Translations under genes and position numbers: made by a program
Source: Roseivivax sp. GX 12232
GTDB lineage: Bacteria > Pseudomonadota > Alphaproteobacteria > Rhodobacterales > Rhodobacteraceae
Assembly: GCF_021272185.1 (NCBI RefSeq)
Contig: NZ_JAJSEC010000012.1
Span: 1 to 64,000 of the forward strand
DNA: 64,000 nt
Direction: 5' to 3'
Shown: one piece after another, positions 29,092 through 39,043 of the stretch
Position numbering within the stretch: position 1 is the first letter of the stretch
How the letters are laid out: each line of letters begins with the position of its first letter
Notes under the pieces: model-generated
Told to the model about the DNA's origin: nothing
The model's input: only the letters and a program-made list of their open reading frames with translations
The model's database searches: none

Positions 29092-30687
29092 ATGGAAGGC
29101 ACAGCGCCGCAAGCCGTCCAATCCGCGATCACCGGGCTCGATCTCTGGGTGCTCGGCGCTTATTTCCTGGTGGTCATCGGCATCGGCGTCTGGGTCTCGC
29201 GCGGCACCAAGAGCGGCGAGGACCTCTTCCTGGCCGGGCGGACGCTGACCTGGGGCATCGTCGGCTTCTCGCTCTTTGCCTCGAACATCTCTTCGACCAC
29301 GCTGATCGGCCTGACCGGGGCGGCCTATACCACCGGCATCGCCACCTCGGCCTATGAATGGATGGCGGGCATCCCGCTCATCCTCCTGGCCTTTGTCTTC
29401 GCGCCGCTCTTCTTCAAGAGCCGGGTGACGACCATCCCCGAATGGCTGGAACGCCGCTTCGACCGGCGCGCGCGGCTCTATTTCTCGGCCGTGACGATCC
29501 TCTTGACGGTGATCGTCGACACCGCCGGCGGCCTTTACGCCGGCGCCGTGGTGGTGAAGACCTTCTTCCCCGAGGTGCCGATCTGGATCACCTGCGTCGG
29601 CATCGGGCTCTTCGCGGGCATCTACACCGCCTCGGGCGGGCTGAAGGCGGTGGTCTATACCGACGTGCTTCAGGCCGTGGTGCTGATCTTCGGCTGCGCG
29701 GCGATGACCTACTTCCTGTTCTCCGACCTCGGCTTCTCCTGGGCGCAGGTGCGCGAGGCGATCCCCTCGGAGGACCACCTGAGCCTGGTGCAGCCGCGCG
29801 ACGACGAGGTGCTGCCCTGGACCGGCCTGTTCTTCGGCGTGCCGCTCCTGGGCTTCTGGTACTGGGTCACCAACCAGTACATCGTGCAGCGCGTGCTGGG
29901 CGCGCGCGACCTGCGCGAGGCCCAGCGCGGCGCGATCCTCGGAGGCTTCCTGAAGATCATCCCGATGTTCATCATGGTGCTGCCGGGCGCCATGGCGCTG
30001 GCGGTGATCCCCGACCTCGAGAACGCCGACATGGTCTTCCCGACGATCACCACCACGATCCTGCCCGCGGGCCTCACCGGGCTGGTGCTGGCCGGGCTGA
30101 TCGCGGCGATCATGTCGAGCGTGGATTCGACGCTGAACTCCTCCTCGACGCTGATCAGCCACGACTTCCTCGACATCGGCGGCAAGGATCCCGACGAGCA
30201 GCGCCGCATCGGCACGATCACCACGCTGATCCTGATGGTGATCGCGATCCTCTGGGCGCCCTTCATCGACGACATGGGCGGGCTTTGGGACTACCTGCAG
30301 CAGGCCTTCTCGATCCTTGTGCCGCCAATCGTGGCGATCTTCCTGCTGGGCGCGCTCTGGAAGGCGGGTACCGGGGATGCGGCGGTGATCACCCTGGCCG
30401 CCGGGCATGCGATCTCGGTGGGGTTCTTCGTGGCCTCGCAGTTCGGCGTCTGGCCACTGCATTACACCGCGAATGTGGGCCTGATGACGGTGATCTCCTG
30501 CGTGATCTTCTTCGTCACCAGCCGCGCCGGACGGCCGCGCACCGACCCTGAGCTTTCCGAGGTCACCTGGTCGCCCGACATGGCCTTCGAGGCGCTCTCG
30601 GACGACGCGCCGCTCTGGAAGAACATCCGGCTCTGGGCGGTGCTGCTGGTCCTGGCGATGCTGGGCATCCTAATCGGCTTCTGGTGA
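29092..30687 (+). CDS. Sodium/solute symporter (SSS family)
   Basis: 531 aa with about 13-14 hydrophobic helices. N-terminal GTKSGEDLFLAGRTLTWG and SNISSTTLIGLTGAAY are typical of SSS/SGLT-type carriers. The central YTASGGLKAVVYTDVLQ (about residue 185) and AGLIAAIMSSVDSTLNSSST (about 340) are the family sodium-motive signatures. It uses the sodium gradient to take up an organic solute, perhaps a sugar or related compound from its SGLT-like features; the substrate is not decidable. Monocistronic. Confidence 0.92.
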   Translation: MEGTAPQAVQSAITGLDLWVLGAYFLVVIGIGVWVSRGTKSGEDLFLAGRTLTWGIVGFSLFASNISSTTLIGLTGAAYTTGIATSAYEWMAGIPLILLAFVFAPLFFKSRVTTIPEWLERRFDRRARLYFSAVTILLTVIVDTAGGLYAGAVVVKTFFPEVPIWITCVGIGLFAGIYTASGGLKAVVYTDVLQAVVLIFGCAAMTYFLFSDLGFSWAQVREAIPSEDHLSLVQPRDDEVLPWTGLFFGVPLLGFWYWVTNQYIVQRVLGARDLREAQRGAILGGFLKIIPMFIMVLPGAMALAVIPDLENADMVFPTITTTILPAGLTGLVLAGLIAAIMSSVDSTLNSSSTLISHDFLDIGGKDPDEQRRIGTITTLILMVIAILWAPFIDDMGGLWDYLQQAFSILVPPIVAIFLLGALWKAGTGDAAVITLAAGHAISVGFFVASQFGVWPLHYTANVGLMTVISCVIFFVTSRAGRPRTDPELSEVTWSPDMAFEALSDDAPLWKNIRLWAVLLVLAMLGILIGFW

Positions 30688-30777
30688 GGTTTTCGGGGCT
30701 GGCGGCGCGGGTGGTGGCCCGGCTGCCCTGAGCCCCGCCTCACTGTGGGGGTTGGCCCCGCCGCCTCTCGCCCCGCC

Positions 30778-32007
30778 TCACTCCGCCGGCGCGGGCATCA
30801 CGCGGGCGAAGATCGTCTCGTTGCCCGGCTCGGGATGGCGCGGGATCAGGAGCGCGAGGCAAAGCGAGGTCACCGCCATGCCCGCGGCCAGCGTGAAGAC
30901 CGCCTCGGGCGAGACCAGCCAGAGATAGCCCAGAAGCGCCGGCAGGAAGACCGCCGCGATATGGTTGATCGTGAAGGCCACCGCCGCCGTGGGCGCGATG
31001 TCGCCCGGGTCCGCGATCTTCTGGAAATAGGTTTTCAGCGCCAGGGCCAGGGCGAAGAAGATATGGTCCACCACGTAGAGCACGGCGGCCAGCACCACGC
31101 CCCAGCCGAACCAGTAGAGCCCGCCGTAGGCCAGGAAGACCACCGTCAGCCCGACGTATTCGAAGACCAGCGCGTTGCGTTCGCCGAAATGGCCCACCGC
31201 CCGGCCCATGAGCGGCGCGAAGATCATGTTCGCCACCAGGTTCACCAGGAAGAGCGCCGTGACCTCGTGCACCTCGAAGCCGAATTTCTCGACCATCATG
31301 AAGCCCGCGAAGACCACGAAGATCTGCCGCCGCGCGCCGGACATGAACTGCAGCGCGTAATAGAGCCAGTAGCGCCTCCGCAGGATGAACTTCTTGACCT
31401 GCGGATTGGGGGCCTCGAACTGCGGGAAGGCCAGCCAGCAATAGGCCACGATCACCAGCGTCAGCCCGCCCGAGACCATGTAGACGAAGGCATAGGACAG
31501 ATCGAAGGCGCGCCAGGTCATGACGATCGCCACATAGGCCACCAGCGTCGCCGCCGAGGCCGCCGCCACCAGGAGCCCCAGCACCCGGGGCGCCTCGGCC
31601 TTGGGCAGCCATTGCAGCTGCAGCGACTGGTTCACCGTCTCGTAGTAGTGAAACCCGATCGAGGACAGCATGGTCACCGTCAGGATGCCGCCCATGGTCG
31701 GGAAATAGGCGGTGATCGCCGTCGCCGCGCCCAGCAGCGCCAGCGAGACCAGCGCCAGCACCTGTTCGCGCATGAAGATGATCACCGCGATCACCCCCAC
31801 GGCAAGGAAGCCCGGGATCTCGCGGACGGTGTGCAGCCAGCCGATGTCCGAGCCGTCGAACTCCGCCGCGGCGATCACCCAGTTGTTGAGCAGCGCCGAC
31901 CAGGTCGCGAAGCTCAGCGGCATCGCGATGGCCATGAGGAACAGCAATGTCACGGGGCGGCGCCAGAAGGGAAGGCTGCGTGCCTCGGCTAGGGGCAGGA
32001 TCTGCAT
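30778..32007 (-). CDS. MFS transporter
   Basis: 409 aa with about 12 transmembrane segments in two halves joined by a basic loop (KKFILRRRYW, about residue 210). Helix 1 starts PVTLLFLMAIAMPLSFATW. FGERNALVF between helices 8 and 9 resembles the MFS loop motif. Substrate unknown. The cupin gene at 32154 is on the same strand upstream, with a 146-bp gap, so co-transcription is possible. Confidence 0.85.
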   Translation of the reverse strand: MQILPLAEARSLPFWRRPVTLLFLMAIAMPLSFATWSALLNNWVIAAAEFDGSDIGWLHTVREIPGFLAVGVIAVIIFMREQVLALVSLALLGAATAITAYFPTMGGILTVTMLSSIGFHYYETVNQSLQLQWLPKAEAPRVLGLLVAAASAATLVAYVAIVMTWRAFDLSYAFVYMVSGGLTLVIVAYCWLAFPQFEAPNPQVKKFILRRRYWLYYALQFMSGARRQIFVVFAGFMMVEKFGFEVHEVTALFLVNLVANMIFAPLMGRAVGHFGERNALVFEYVGLTVVFLAYGGLYWFGWGVVLAAVLYVVDHIFFALALALKTYFQKIADPGDIAPTAAVAFTINHIAAVFLPALLGYLWLVSPEAVFTLAAGMAVTSLCLALLIPRHPEPGNETIFARVMPAPAE

Positions 32008-32153
32008 GCCTTCGCGTTAGCCGCTTTTCCCGCCCTTGGCGAGGATAAAGCGGCTTTGCGCGGGTGGGCGGTGTCCCGGGGGACGGGCGGCGGTCGAGGG
32101 GATGCGAAGGGCGACCCCGGCCAGAGGTCGCGCCATGCCGTCCGCTCCGGGCC

Positions 32154-32582
32154 TCAGCCCCGGAAGCGGTAGTCGACCTCGGAGAAGCGGTCCTTCGGGA
32201 AGCCGTAGAGGAACCGCAGCCCCTCGGTGCCGGCGATGGTCTCGTGCTCGGCCTCGGCGGGGATGAAGATCGCCACGCCGGGGGTGATCTCATGGGCGCG
32301 GCCGTCGATGGTCACGACGCCCTGCCCCGCGAGGCCGAAGTAGAACTCCGCCGGGCCGTGGCGATGGGCGAGAAGCGTGCCGCCCGGGCCGAACTCGGCC
32401 ACCCCCAGCGTCATGCCCGCCGTCGCCGTGCGGTCGGCCGAGAAGAGCGTGCGCCACCGGACCGTGCCGAAGGCCGGATCCTCGCCGCCCTCGAGCGGCG
32501 CGCAGTCGGCATTGGCCACCACCGGCAGGGCGGTGAGATAGGCTTCGGCGATCCCGCCGGTCATCTGCTCGAATACGTCCAT
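32154..32582 (-). CDS. Cupin domain-containing protein
   Basis: 142 aa single-domain cupin. Metal-binding residues are visible: His73 and His75, Glu79 and, in the second motif, His113, in LLAHRHGPAEFYFGLAGQG and PAEAEHETI. Tyr81 follows the Glu. This pattern (HxHxxxExY plus distal His) is shared by general cupin enzymes and by the small DMSP-lyase group (DddW/DddK-like), so a role in organosulfur or isomerase chemistry is possible but not shown. It precedes an MFS transporter gene on the same strand. Confidence 0.85.
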   Translation of the reverse strand: MDVFEQMTGGIAEAYLTALPVVANADCAPLEGGEDPAFGTVRWRTLFSADRTATAGMTLGVAEFGPGGTLLAHRHGPAEFYFGLAGQGVVTIDGRAHEITPGVAIFIPAEAEHETIAGTEGLRFLYGFPKDRFSEVDYRFRG

Positions 32583-32845
32583 GCGCCCAACCTCCTGACG
32601 CAGGTCACCTCAGGGCGCAGGTTGCACGTTTTTTGGGCATCGCGTCTGTCTTGGCCGCGACCGCGACATGTCGGTTTCAAGCCGTTTCGGGCCAGAAGCG
32701 TGCCCTTTTGGCGCATCGGGGCGCGTTTCGGCCCCTTGGTCCGGGGCACAAAGCGGTGCCACTTCGACACAGCGGAGCGCGGCTCGGCCCTTCAGTCCGG
32801 GACCAAAAGCCTGCCCCGTCGCCGCACCAGCGCGCGGCTCACCCC

Positions 32846-33607
32846 TCAGCTGCGGATCTTCCAGCCGGTCTTGAAGATCCACCAGACCGCCGAGACGCAG
32901 GCCAGGGTGAAGCCGCCGATGGCCAGAAGGCTCACCCCCACCGGCACATCGGCCATGCCGAAGAAGGCCCAGCGGAAGCCCGAGACAAGGTAGACCACCG
33001 GGTTGAAGAGCGCGACGGTCTGCCAGGCTTCGGGCAGCATATTGATCGAGTAGAACGACCCGCCGAGGAAGACAAGCGGCGTCACCACCAGCAGCGGCAC
33101 CAGCTGCAGCTGTTCGAAGTTGCCCGCCCAGATCCCGATGATGAAGCCGAAGAGCGCGAAGCTGATGCAGGTCAGAAGCAGGAAGGCGATCATCGCCGGC
33201 CAGTTCTGGATCTGCAGCTCGACGAAGAACGAGGCGGTGATCAGGATCATCAACCCGATGAACAGCGCCTTGGTCGCCGCCGCGCCGACGTAGCCCAGGA
33301 TCACCTCGAGGAAGCTGACAGGTGCCGAGAGCAGCTCGTAGATCGTGCCGATGAACTTCGGGAAGTAGATCCCGAAAGAGGCGTTTGACAGCGCCTGGGT
33401 CATCACCGTCAGCATGATCAGCCCGGGCACGATGAAGGCGCCGTAGGAGACGCCCTCGACCTCGTCGATGCGGCTGCCGATGGCGGCGCCGAAGACCACG
33501 AAATACAGCGAGGTCGAGATCACCGGAGAGATGATCGACTGCAGGAAGGTGCGCACGAAACGCGCCATCTCGGCGCGGTAGATCGCCTTGACCGCCAACC
33601 AGTTCAT
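32846..33607 (-). CDS. ABC-2 type exporter permease
   Basis: 253 aa, six transmembrane helices, DrrB/NodJ-like. The central [32 protein letters not shown] and FSPPxxxPxxxQ-like block ([24 protein letters not shown]) identify the family. It starts overlapping the stop of the ATPase gene (ATGA), so both form a two-gene ABC exporter; cargo unknown. Confidence 0.92.
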   Translation of the reverse strand: MNWLAVKAIYRAEMARFVRTFLQSIISPVISTSLYFVVFGAAIGSRIDEVEGVSYGAFIVPGLIMLTVMTQALSNASFGIYFPKFIGTIYELLSAPVSFLEVILGYVGAAATKALFIGLMILITASFFVELQIQNWPAMIAFLLLTCISFALFGFIIGIWAGNFEQLQLVPLLVVTPLVFLGGSFYSINMLPEAWQTVALFNPVVYLVSGFRWAFFGMADVPVGVSLLAIGGFTLACVSAVWWIFKTGWKIRS

Positions 33608-34551
33608 GCCGCGTCTCCTTCTGCGTTGTCGCGCTGGTGCACGAGGCCGACGAAGATGTCCTCGAGCGAGCTCTGGCTGGTCTCGACATCGGCGATGGTG
33701 ACCCCGGCCTCGGTCAGCGCGGCGATCATCCGGGCGATGCCGGTGCGCTCGGCCCGGGTGTCGTAGCTGTAGATCAGCGCCTGGCCTTCGTCCTCGAGCC
33801 GCAGGTCGTAGTCCGAGAGATCCGCGGGGATCGCGCCGAGCGGTTCATTGAGCGAGATCCGCATCTCCTTGCGCCCGAGCCGGGCCATGAGCGCGTCGGT
33901 CTCCTCGACCAGCAGGAGCTCGCCCTTGGAGATCACCCCGATCCGGTCGGCCATGGCCTCGGCCTCTTCGATGTAATGGGTGGTCAAAATGATGGTGACG
34001 CCGGTTTCCTTGAGCGCGGCGACGATCTCCCACATGTCGCGGCGCAGTTCCACGTCGACGCCGGCGGTGGGCTCGTCGAGGAACAGCACCTTGGGGTCGT
34101 GGCTCAGCGCCTTGGCGATCAGCACCCGGCGCTTCATCCCGCCCGAGAGCTCCTGGATCTGGTTGTCCTTCTTGTCGAAGAGCGACAGCCGCTTGAGAAG
34201 GTCCTCGAGGTAGGCGTCGTCGGGCGCCGCGCCGAAGAGCCCGCGCGAGAAGCGCGCCGCGTTCCAGACCGTCTCGAAGGGTTCGAGCGTCAGCTCCTGC
34301 GGCACCAGCCCGATCATCGCCCGGGCCTTGCGGAAGGCGCGCACGACGTCGTGGCCGCCGACGTGGATGCTGCCGCCGGTCGGCATGGTGATGCCGCAGA
34401 TCGCCGAGATCAGCGTGGTCTTGCCCGCGCCGTTGGGCCCGAGAAGCGCGAGGATCTCGCCCTCGCGGATGTCGAGGCTCACGCCCTTGAGGGCCTGGAA
34501 CCCGCCCTTGTAGGTCTTTTCGACCCCGTCGATCTGGACCATCGCGGTCAT
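33604..34551 (-). CDS. ABC exporter ATP-binding protein
   Basis: 315 aa. Start ATG 34551 has GGAGG upstream; a second Met four codons in is possible. Walker [10 protein letters not shown] (about 39-47), signature ELSGGMKRR, Walker [13 protein letters not shown], switch His in TTHYIEEAE. The C-terminal 80 residues are the regulatory extension seen in DrrA/CcmA-like exporters. Partner of the permease immediately downstream. Confidence 0.94.
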   Translation of the reverse strand: MTAMVQIDGVEKTYKGGFQALKGVSLDIREGEILALLGPNGAGKTTLISAICGITMPTGGSIHVGGHDVVRAFRKARAMIGLVPQELTLEPFETVWNAARFSRGLFGAAPDDAYLEDLLKRLSLFDKKDNQIQELSGGMKRRVLIAKALSHDPKVLFLDEPTAGVDVELRRDMWEIVAALKETGVTIILTTHYIEEAEAMADRIGVISKGELLLVEETDALMARLGRKEMRISLNEPLGAIPADLSDYDLRLEDEGQALIYSYDTRAERTGIARMIAALTEAGVTIADVETSQSSLEDIFVGLVHQRDNAEGDAA

Positions 34552-34838
34552 GCCGGCCTCCGCCTGTCTGTTCGTGCGCGCAAGCTAGGGATGCCGGGGC
34601 CCCGGGGCAATGTGCGAATGCGCAGGGGGGCGTCGCGGGGGGGCGCGGGGGTTGGAGGGTGTGGCACGGAGCCGTGGGGCTTGGCGCGCGGGGCACCTTG
34701 GACGCTGAGCCCGGGAAGCGCGAAGGGCGAGGCGTTTTGCGTGCTAATCGAAGCCTCCAGAGCTTCTGGCATTGCCCGCCGGGCAGAGGAACAACCTTCC
34801 CAAAAAGACCCCAGCCCCCTCTCACCCCGCACACCAGA

Positions 34839-35003
34839 GGGCGCGCGCCGGACCGGGGGCCGGCGCTGCCGACCTCTGAGTAAAGCGCTTTATGGCAGCA
34901 AGGTCAGGGCTAGGGGTGATTTCTGCGCTTCGCCCACAAGAGCGCCGGCCCAAGGGGCCGGTCCGGCGCGCGCCCGGCATCTTCGATGCTATTCGGGCGC
35001 AAG
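34839..35003 (-). repeat. Structured intergenic repeat, copy C
   Basis: Full-length copy in reverse orientation. Its small terminal hairpin reads GCATC-gaa-GATGC, differing from copies A and B on both stem sides. Core CCTGACCTTGCTGCCATAAA is unchanged. It lies between the ABC ATPase and hemE, followed directly by a tandem array. Confidence 0.87.
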
Positions 35004-35022
35004 GAGGGGCTATTCAAAACGA

Positions 35023-35272
35023 CCCGGCCCGCGTCACACCACGGCGGTGGGCCGGTTCTCATCTTCCGCGAGGTGCGGAGGCACGGCCCGCGACACACCC
35101 ACGGCGGAGGGCCCGGTCGTCGTCATCCGCGAGGCGGGGAGGCCCGGCCCGCGTCATACACAGGGAAGAGGGCCCGGCCCTCGTGAGACGCACGGCGGCG
35201 AGGCCCAGTCCTCGTGATACGCTCGGCGGGAACCCCGGCCCGCCTCCCGGGCACCAAGGGGAGACCCGGCCC
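35023..35272. repeat. Degenerate ~30-bp tandem array beside copy C
   Basis: About eight units of 29-31 bp, each beginning CCCGGCCCGCG or a variant and continuing CACGGCGG. For example 35023, 35082 and 35143 share CGGCCCGCG, with variant units between them. The array ends about 22 bp before the hemE stop codon. Non-coding. Confidence 0.75.
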
Positions 35273-35294
35273 AACCCCGGCCGCCCAAGCCCCC

Positions 35295-36326
35295 TCAGCC
35301 CATCGACCGCACGGTCTCGATCATCAGCGCCACGTTCTCGGGGTCGGCGTCGGGGGTGATCCCATGACCGAGGTTGAAGATATGCGGCCCGCCGCGCAGC
35401 GCCTCGACGATGGCGCGGGTCTCGCGCACCAGGTCCTCGCCGCCGGTGACCATATGCGACGACGCGAGGTTGCCCTGGACGCAGCCCGCGGGCTGGACGT
35501 GTTCGGCCACCCAGGCCGCGCTCACGCTGTCGTCCACAGCCACGCAATCGGCCCCGGTCGCGCCATGGAAGCCCACGTATTTCTCCCCGGCCTGGCGCGG
35601 GAAGGCGATGACCGGCACGCCGGGGTGGCGGCGCTTCAGGGCCTCGGTGATGATCCGCGCGGGCTCCACCACGTAGCGGTCGAAATCCTCGCCCTTGAGC
35701 GAGCCCGCCCAGCTGTCGAAGATCTTCACCGCCTCGGCGCCCGCGTCGATCTGGCGCGAGAGATATTCGATCGTGCCCTCGGTGATCTTGCCCAGGAGCT
35801 GCTCGAAGACCTCGCGGTTCCCGTCCTTGAGCGCATGCGCCGGGCCCTGGTCCGGGGTGCCGCGCCCGGCGATCATATAGGTCGCCACGGTCCAGGGCGC
35901 GCCGGCGAAGCCGATCAGGGTGGTCTCCGAGGGCAGCTCGCGCGAGAGGATCTTCACCGTCTCGTAGACCGGCGAGAGCGTGTCGTCGATCGCATGCACC
36001 GGCTTCAGCGCGCGGAAGTCCTCGGCGCTGGTCACGGTGGAGAGCCGCGGGCCCTCGCCTTTCACGAACCACAGGTCCAGCCCCAGCGCCTGGGGCAGCA
36101 GCAGGATGTCGGCAAAAAGGATCGCCGCGTCGAAGCCGTAGCGGCGGATCGGCTGCAGCGTGACCTCGGCGGCCAGCTCGGGGTTGTAGCAGAGCGACAG
36201 GAAGTCGCCCGCCTGTTCCCGCGTGGCGCGGTATTCCGGCAGATAGCGGCCGGCCTGGCGCATCATCCAGATCGGCGGCACCGCCTGGGTTTCGCCCGCG
36301 AGTGCCCTGAGGATCGTCTTGGTCAT
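35295..36326 (-). CDS. hemE: Uroporphyrinogen decarboxylase
   Basis: 343 aa. It converts uroporphyrinogen III to coproporphyrinogen III in haem and bacteriochlorophyll synthesis. Start ATG 36326 ([11 protein letters not shown] follows). [17 protein letters not shown] is the N-terminal signature and [16 protein letters not shown] the second. Active-site Asp lies in [12 protein letters not shown]. Divergent from hemC across a 104-bp shared control region. Confidence 0.97.
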   Translation of the reverse strand: MTKTILRALAGETQAVPPIWMMRQAGRYLPEYRATREQAGDFLSLCYNPELAAEVTLQPIRRYGFDAAILFADILLLPQALGLDLWFVKGEGPRLSTVTSAEDFRALKPVHAIDDTLSPVYETVKILSRELPSETTLIGFAGAPWTVATYMIAGRGTPDQGPAHALKDGNREVFEQLLGKITEGTIEYLSRQIDAGAEAVKIFDSWAGSLKGEDFDRYVVEPARIITEALKRRHPGVPVIAFPRQAGEKYVGFHGATGADCVAVDDSVSAAWVAEHVQPAGCVQGNLASSHMVTGGEDLVRETRAIVEALRGGPHIFNLGHGITPDADPENVALMIETVRSMG

Positions 36327-36430
36327 CTCCGCTCCTGCCTGTTTGTCCTGCGGTCCAACCCGTGTCCCTTGCCCGGAAACCGCTGTCAAGTTCGCTTGTC
36401 ACCCCGGATCGGCCCGCGTAATCAGGGGCC

Positions 36431-37387
36431 ATGACCAGCCCACTCCCCTCCCCCGACGCGCCCCTGAAGATCGGCACCCGCGGCTCGCCGCTGGCGCTGG
36501 CCCAGGCCAACGAGACCCGAGACCGGCTGGCGGCGGCCTTCGACCTGCCGCACGAAGCCTTCCAGGTGGTGGTGATCAAGACCACCGGCGACCGGATCAT
36601 CGACCGCCCGCTGAAGGAGATCGGCGGCAAGGGGCTCTTCACCCGCGAGATCGAACAGGCGCTGACGCTGGGCGAGATCGACATCGCCGTGCATTCGATG
36701 AAGGACATGCCGACGCTGCAGCCCGAGGGGCTGGTGCTCGACACCTACCTGCCGCGCGAGGATCCGCGCGACGCCTTCATCTCGCCGGAGTTCGCCTCGA
36801 TCGCGGAGCTGCCCGAGGGCGTCACCGTCGGCACCTCGAGCCTGCGCCGCCGCGCCCAGCTCCTGGTGCGCCGGCCCGACCTCGAGGTGGTGGAGTTCCG
36901 CGGCAACCTGCAGACCCGTCTGCGCAAGCTCGACGACGGGGTGGCGCGGGCGACCTTCCTGGCGCGGGCCGGGCTCAACCGGCTCGGCATGTCCGAGGTG
37001 CCGCAGCACCCGATCGAGGTCGGCGACATGCTGCCCGCCATCGCCCAGGGCGCCATCGGCATCGAGCGCCGCGAGGACGATACCCGGGTGGCCGAGATGC
37101 TGGCCCCGATCCACCATCCCCAGACCGCCGATCAACTGGCCGCCGAACGCGCCTTCCTGGCCGCGCTCGACGGCTCCTGCGAGACCCCGATCGCGGGGCT
37201 GGCGGTGCTCGACGGCGACCGGCTGCACCTGACCGGAGAGGTCCTGCGCCCCGACGGCTCCGAGGCGCATTCCGGCACCCGCGAAGGCCCGATCTCCGAG
37301 GGCGCCGCCATGGGCCGCGACCTCGCAAGGGAGCTCTTGGAGCGGGCGGGGCCGGATTTCTTCGACTGGATTGATGCGGTGGTGTGA
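36431..37387 (+). CDS. hemC: Hydroxymethylbilane synthase
   Basis: 318 aa. It joins four porphobilinogens on a dipyrromethane cofactor. N-terminal KIGTRGSPLALAQA, catalytic Asp in EIDIAVHSMKDMP, substrate arginines in TSSLRRRAQLL and RGNLQTRL, and cofactor Cys250 in DGSCETPIAGLAV. Divergent from hemE, so two successive tetrapyrrole steps probably share a promoter region. Confidence 0.97.
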   Translation: MTSPLPSPDAPLKIGTRGSPLALAQANETRDRLAAAFDLPHEAFQVVVIKTTGDRIIDRPLKEIGGKGLFTREIEQALTLGEIDIAVHSMKDMPTLQPEGLVLDTYLPREDPRDAFISPEFASIAELPEGVTVGTSSLRRRAQLLVRRPDLEVVEFRGNLQTRLRKLDDGVARATFLARAGLNRLGMSEVPQHPIEVGDMLPAIAQGAIGIERREDDTRVAEMLAPIHHPQTADQLAAERAFLAALDGSCETPIAGLAVLDGDRLHLTGEVLRPDGSEAHSGTREGPISEGAAMGRDLARELLERAGPDFFDWIDAVV

Positions 37388-37687
37388 GGCGATTGGTGGG
37401 GTGAGGCCTCGGGTTGGGTGAGGCGCCTGCCGGAGGCGAGTCTTCGGGGGCGGTGAGCCGGCTGGCGGGGTCACCCCTCTGTCGGCCTGAGGTCTGATAC
37501 CGGTGGGTCCGTCCGGGTCGCCTTGCGGCAGTGAGCGCATCAGCCCGGCGGTTTGCACTGGTCCCAACGGACGTCCTATGCCGCCCGGACACGTCCCTGA
37601 GCATCGGATCGTGCCCTCCAACGCAGACCACCCCGCACAGCCCACTGTCCCGAAGCGCCCACGCCCTCACAACCTCTCGCAACAAAG

Positions 37688-37851
37688 GGCGCGCGCCGGA
37701 CCGGGGGCCGGCGCTGCCGACCTCTGAGCTGCGCACTTTATCCCAGCAAGGTCAGGACTAGCGGCGATCTTTGCACACCATTCACAGGAGCGCCGGCCCA
37801 AGGGGCCGGTCCGGCGCGCGCCCGGCATCTTCGATGCTATTCGGGCGCAAG
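37688..37851 (-). repeat. Structured intergenic repeat, copy D
   Basis: Full-length reverse-orientation copy with hairpin GCATC-gaa-GATGC and core CCTGACCTTGCTGGGATAAA. The outer arms are intact. It lies in the 769-bp gap between convergent hemC and the DUF4198 gene, where I see no gene; the rest of the gap is GC-rich sequence without clear structure apart from fragment D'. Confidence 0.87.
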
Positions 37852-37938
37852 AGGGCGCTGGCTGCATTGGGGCGCTGTTACTCAGACGGCAGTGGCCGGG
37901 CGGCGTGCAGGGGCTGGACCCGCTGTCCTCTATATTGC

Positions 37939-37973
37939 CGCGCCCGGCATCTGCGATGCTATTCGGGCGCAAA
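37939..37973 (-). repeat. Partial copy of the repeat (D')
   Basis: Only the hairpin end of the element: TTTGCGCCCGAATAGC then GCATC-gca-GATGC and the first bases of the arm. It lies 88 bp from copy D in the same orientation, so it may be a local duplication remnant. Its loop differs (gca). Confidence 0.8.
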
Positions 37974-38156
37974 GAGGGCGTGAGTTTTGAAGTTTCGGGA
38001 AGACCTCTGGCGTCGCGTGGATTTGGCGTTCCACGGCAACAGTCTGCTTTCGGTGAAGGACCGATTCTAGCAGGCGCACATCGACCTTCTCGGCAAGATC
38101 AATGGCACCTGCGTGCCAAGCAATCCGCCCTCACAAGCGACACCAGCCAACCTTCC

Positions 38157-38963
38157 TCACCCCGGCACCCTAAATGTCAGCGACGCCCAAAGGCTCTCCC
38201 AAGCTGGGTCCTCGGGGCCCGAGACTTCCAGCTCCCCGATCACCACCGCGTCGGCGAGATAGGCGTGGCCGGGGCGCACCGGCAGGACCGCGCGGCCCTC
38301 GGCGTCGGTCTCGACGAACTGCACCTCGACCGTCCCGTCCGGGGCGCGCGCGAACAGCTCGATCTGCGCCCCCTCGCGCGGCGCGCCTTCATAGAGCACC
38401 CGCACCGGCAGGCCCTCGGAGAGATCGTCGGTATAGGGGTTCGCCTCGGCCACGATCTCGGTCCGCAGCCCCACCTCGCGGTCCGCCCCCGCGCCGGAGC
38501 CGACGGCGACCAGCGACTTGGCGTAGCGGGTGTAGCGCTCACGGATGTTGCCGCGGTCGAGCCCGCGCTCGACGAAGCGCGACAGCGCCCAATCCGCATC
38601 CTTGTGGACCACGAAGGAGGCGAAGGTCTGGAAGTTCTCATAGGTCAGATCGTAGTCGCGGGTCTGATGCACGATCACCGCGAGGCCCTCCTCCGGGGCG
38701 GGCATCTGCAGCGCCGGGCGGTCGCCGGGGCGGCCCGGCACCTCGTAGACCTCCTCTCCCATGACCAGCTCGAAGCGGGTGATGTTGGGCGGCAGATAGG
38801 CGTAGCCGGGGCCTTCGAAAGCCTCTCCGACGCGGATGCTGGCGCGGATCTCGCCGCCCGCGGGCACCTGCCAGGGGTCGGGGTCGATCCAGAACTCATG
38901 CGCGGCCACGGGCAGGGCCGAGGCGAGCGCAAGGCAGAACGCGGTCAGGGTCTGGCGGATCAT
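38157..38963 (-). CDS. DUF4198 domain-containing periplasmic protein
   Basis: 268 aa. A 21-residue signal peptide ends in PVAAH; the mature protein starts HEFWIDPDPWQV, the usual opening of DUF4198 proteins. An ATG-start GKF-like beta-sandwich is followed by a C-terminal Ig-like domain (from about 190, VRVLYEGAPREGAQIELFARA). Many family members sit beside TonB receptors or nickel/cobalt uptake systems and resemble NikK/NikM periplasmic parts; no transporter is adjacent here. Confidence 0.85.
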   Translation of the reverse strand: MIRQTLTAFCLALASALPVAAHEFWIDPDPWQVPAGGEIRASIRVGEAFEGPGYAYLPPNITRFELVMGEEVYEVPGRPGDRPALQMPAPEEGLAVIVHQTRDYDLTYENFQTFASFVVHKDADWALSRFVERGLDRGNIRERYTRYAKSLVAVGSGAGADREVGLRTEIVAEANPYTDDLSEGLPVRVLYEGAPREGAQIELFARAPDGTVEVQFVETDAEGRAVLPVRPGHAYLADAVVIGELEVSGPEDPAWESLWASLTFRVPG

Positions 38964-39043
38964 CGGCGCCTCCGGGGGTCGGACTCAACAGAACTGACGA
39001 AAGAGCCTAGCGCAGAACCGCCCCACCGCCATCACCCGGTCCA

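Noticed and set aside
32583-32845. Possible gene between the cupin and ABC permease
   Set aside because: Short frames only, without ribosome site or balanced composition; nothing recognised.
36384-36424. Possible promoters in the hemE-hemC spacer (TTGTCA-N17-TAATCA towards hemC)
   Set aside because: The predicted start would fall on the hemC ATG and the leftward TTGACA has no -10 partner; not strong enough to annotate.
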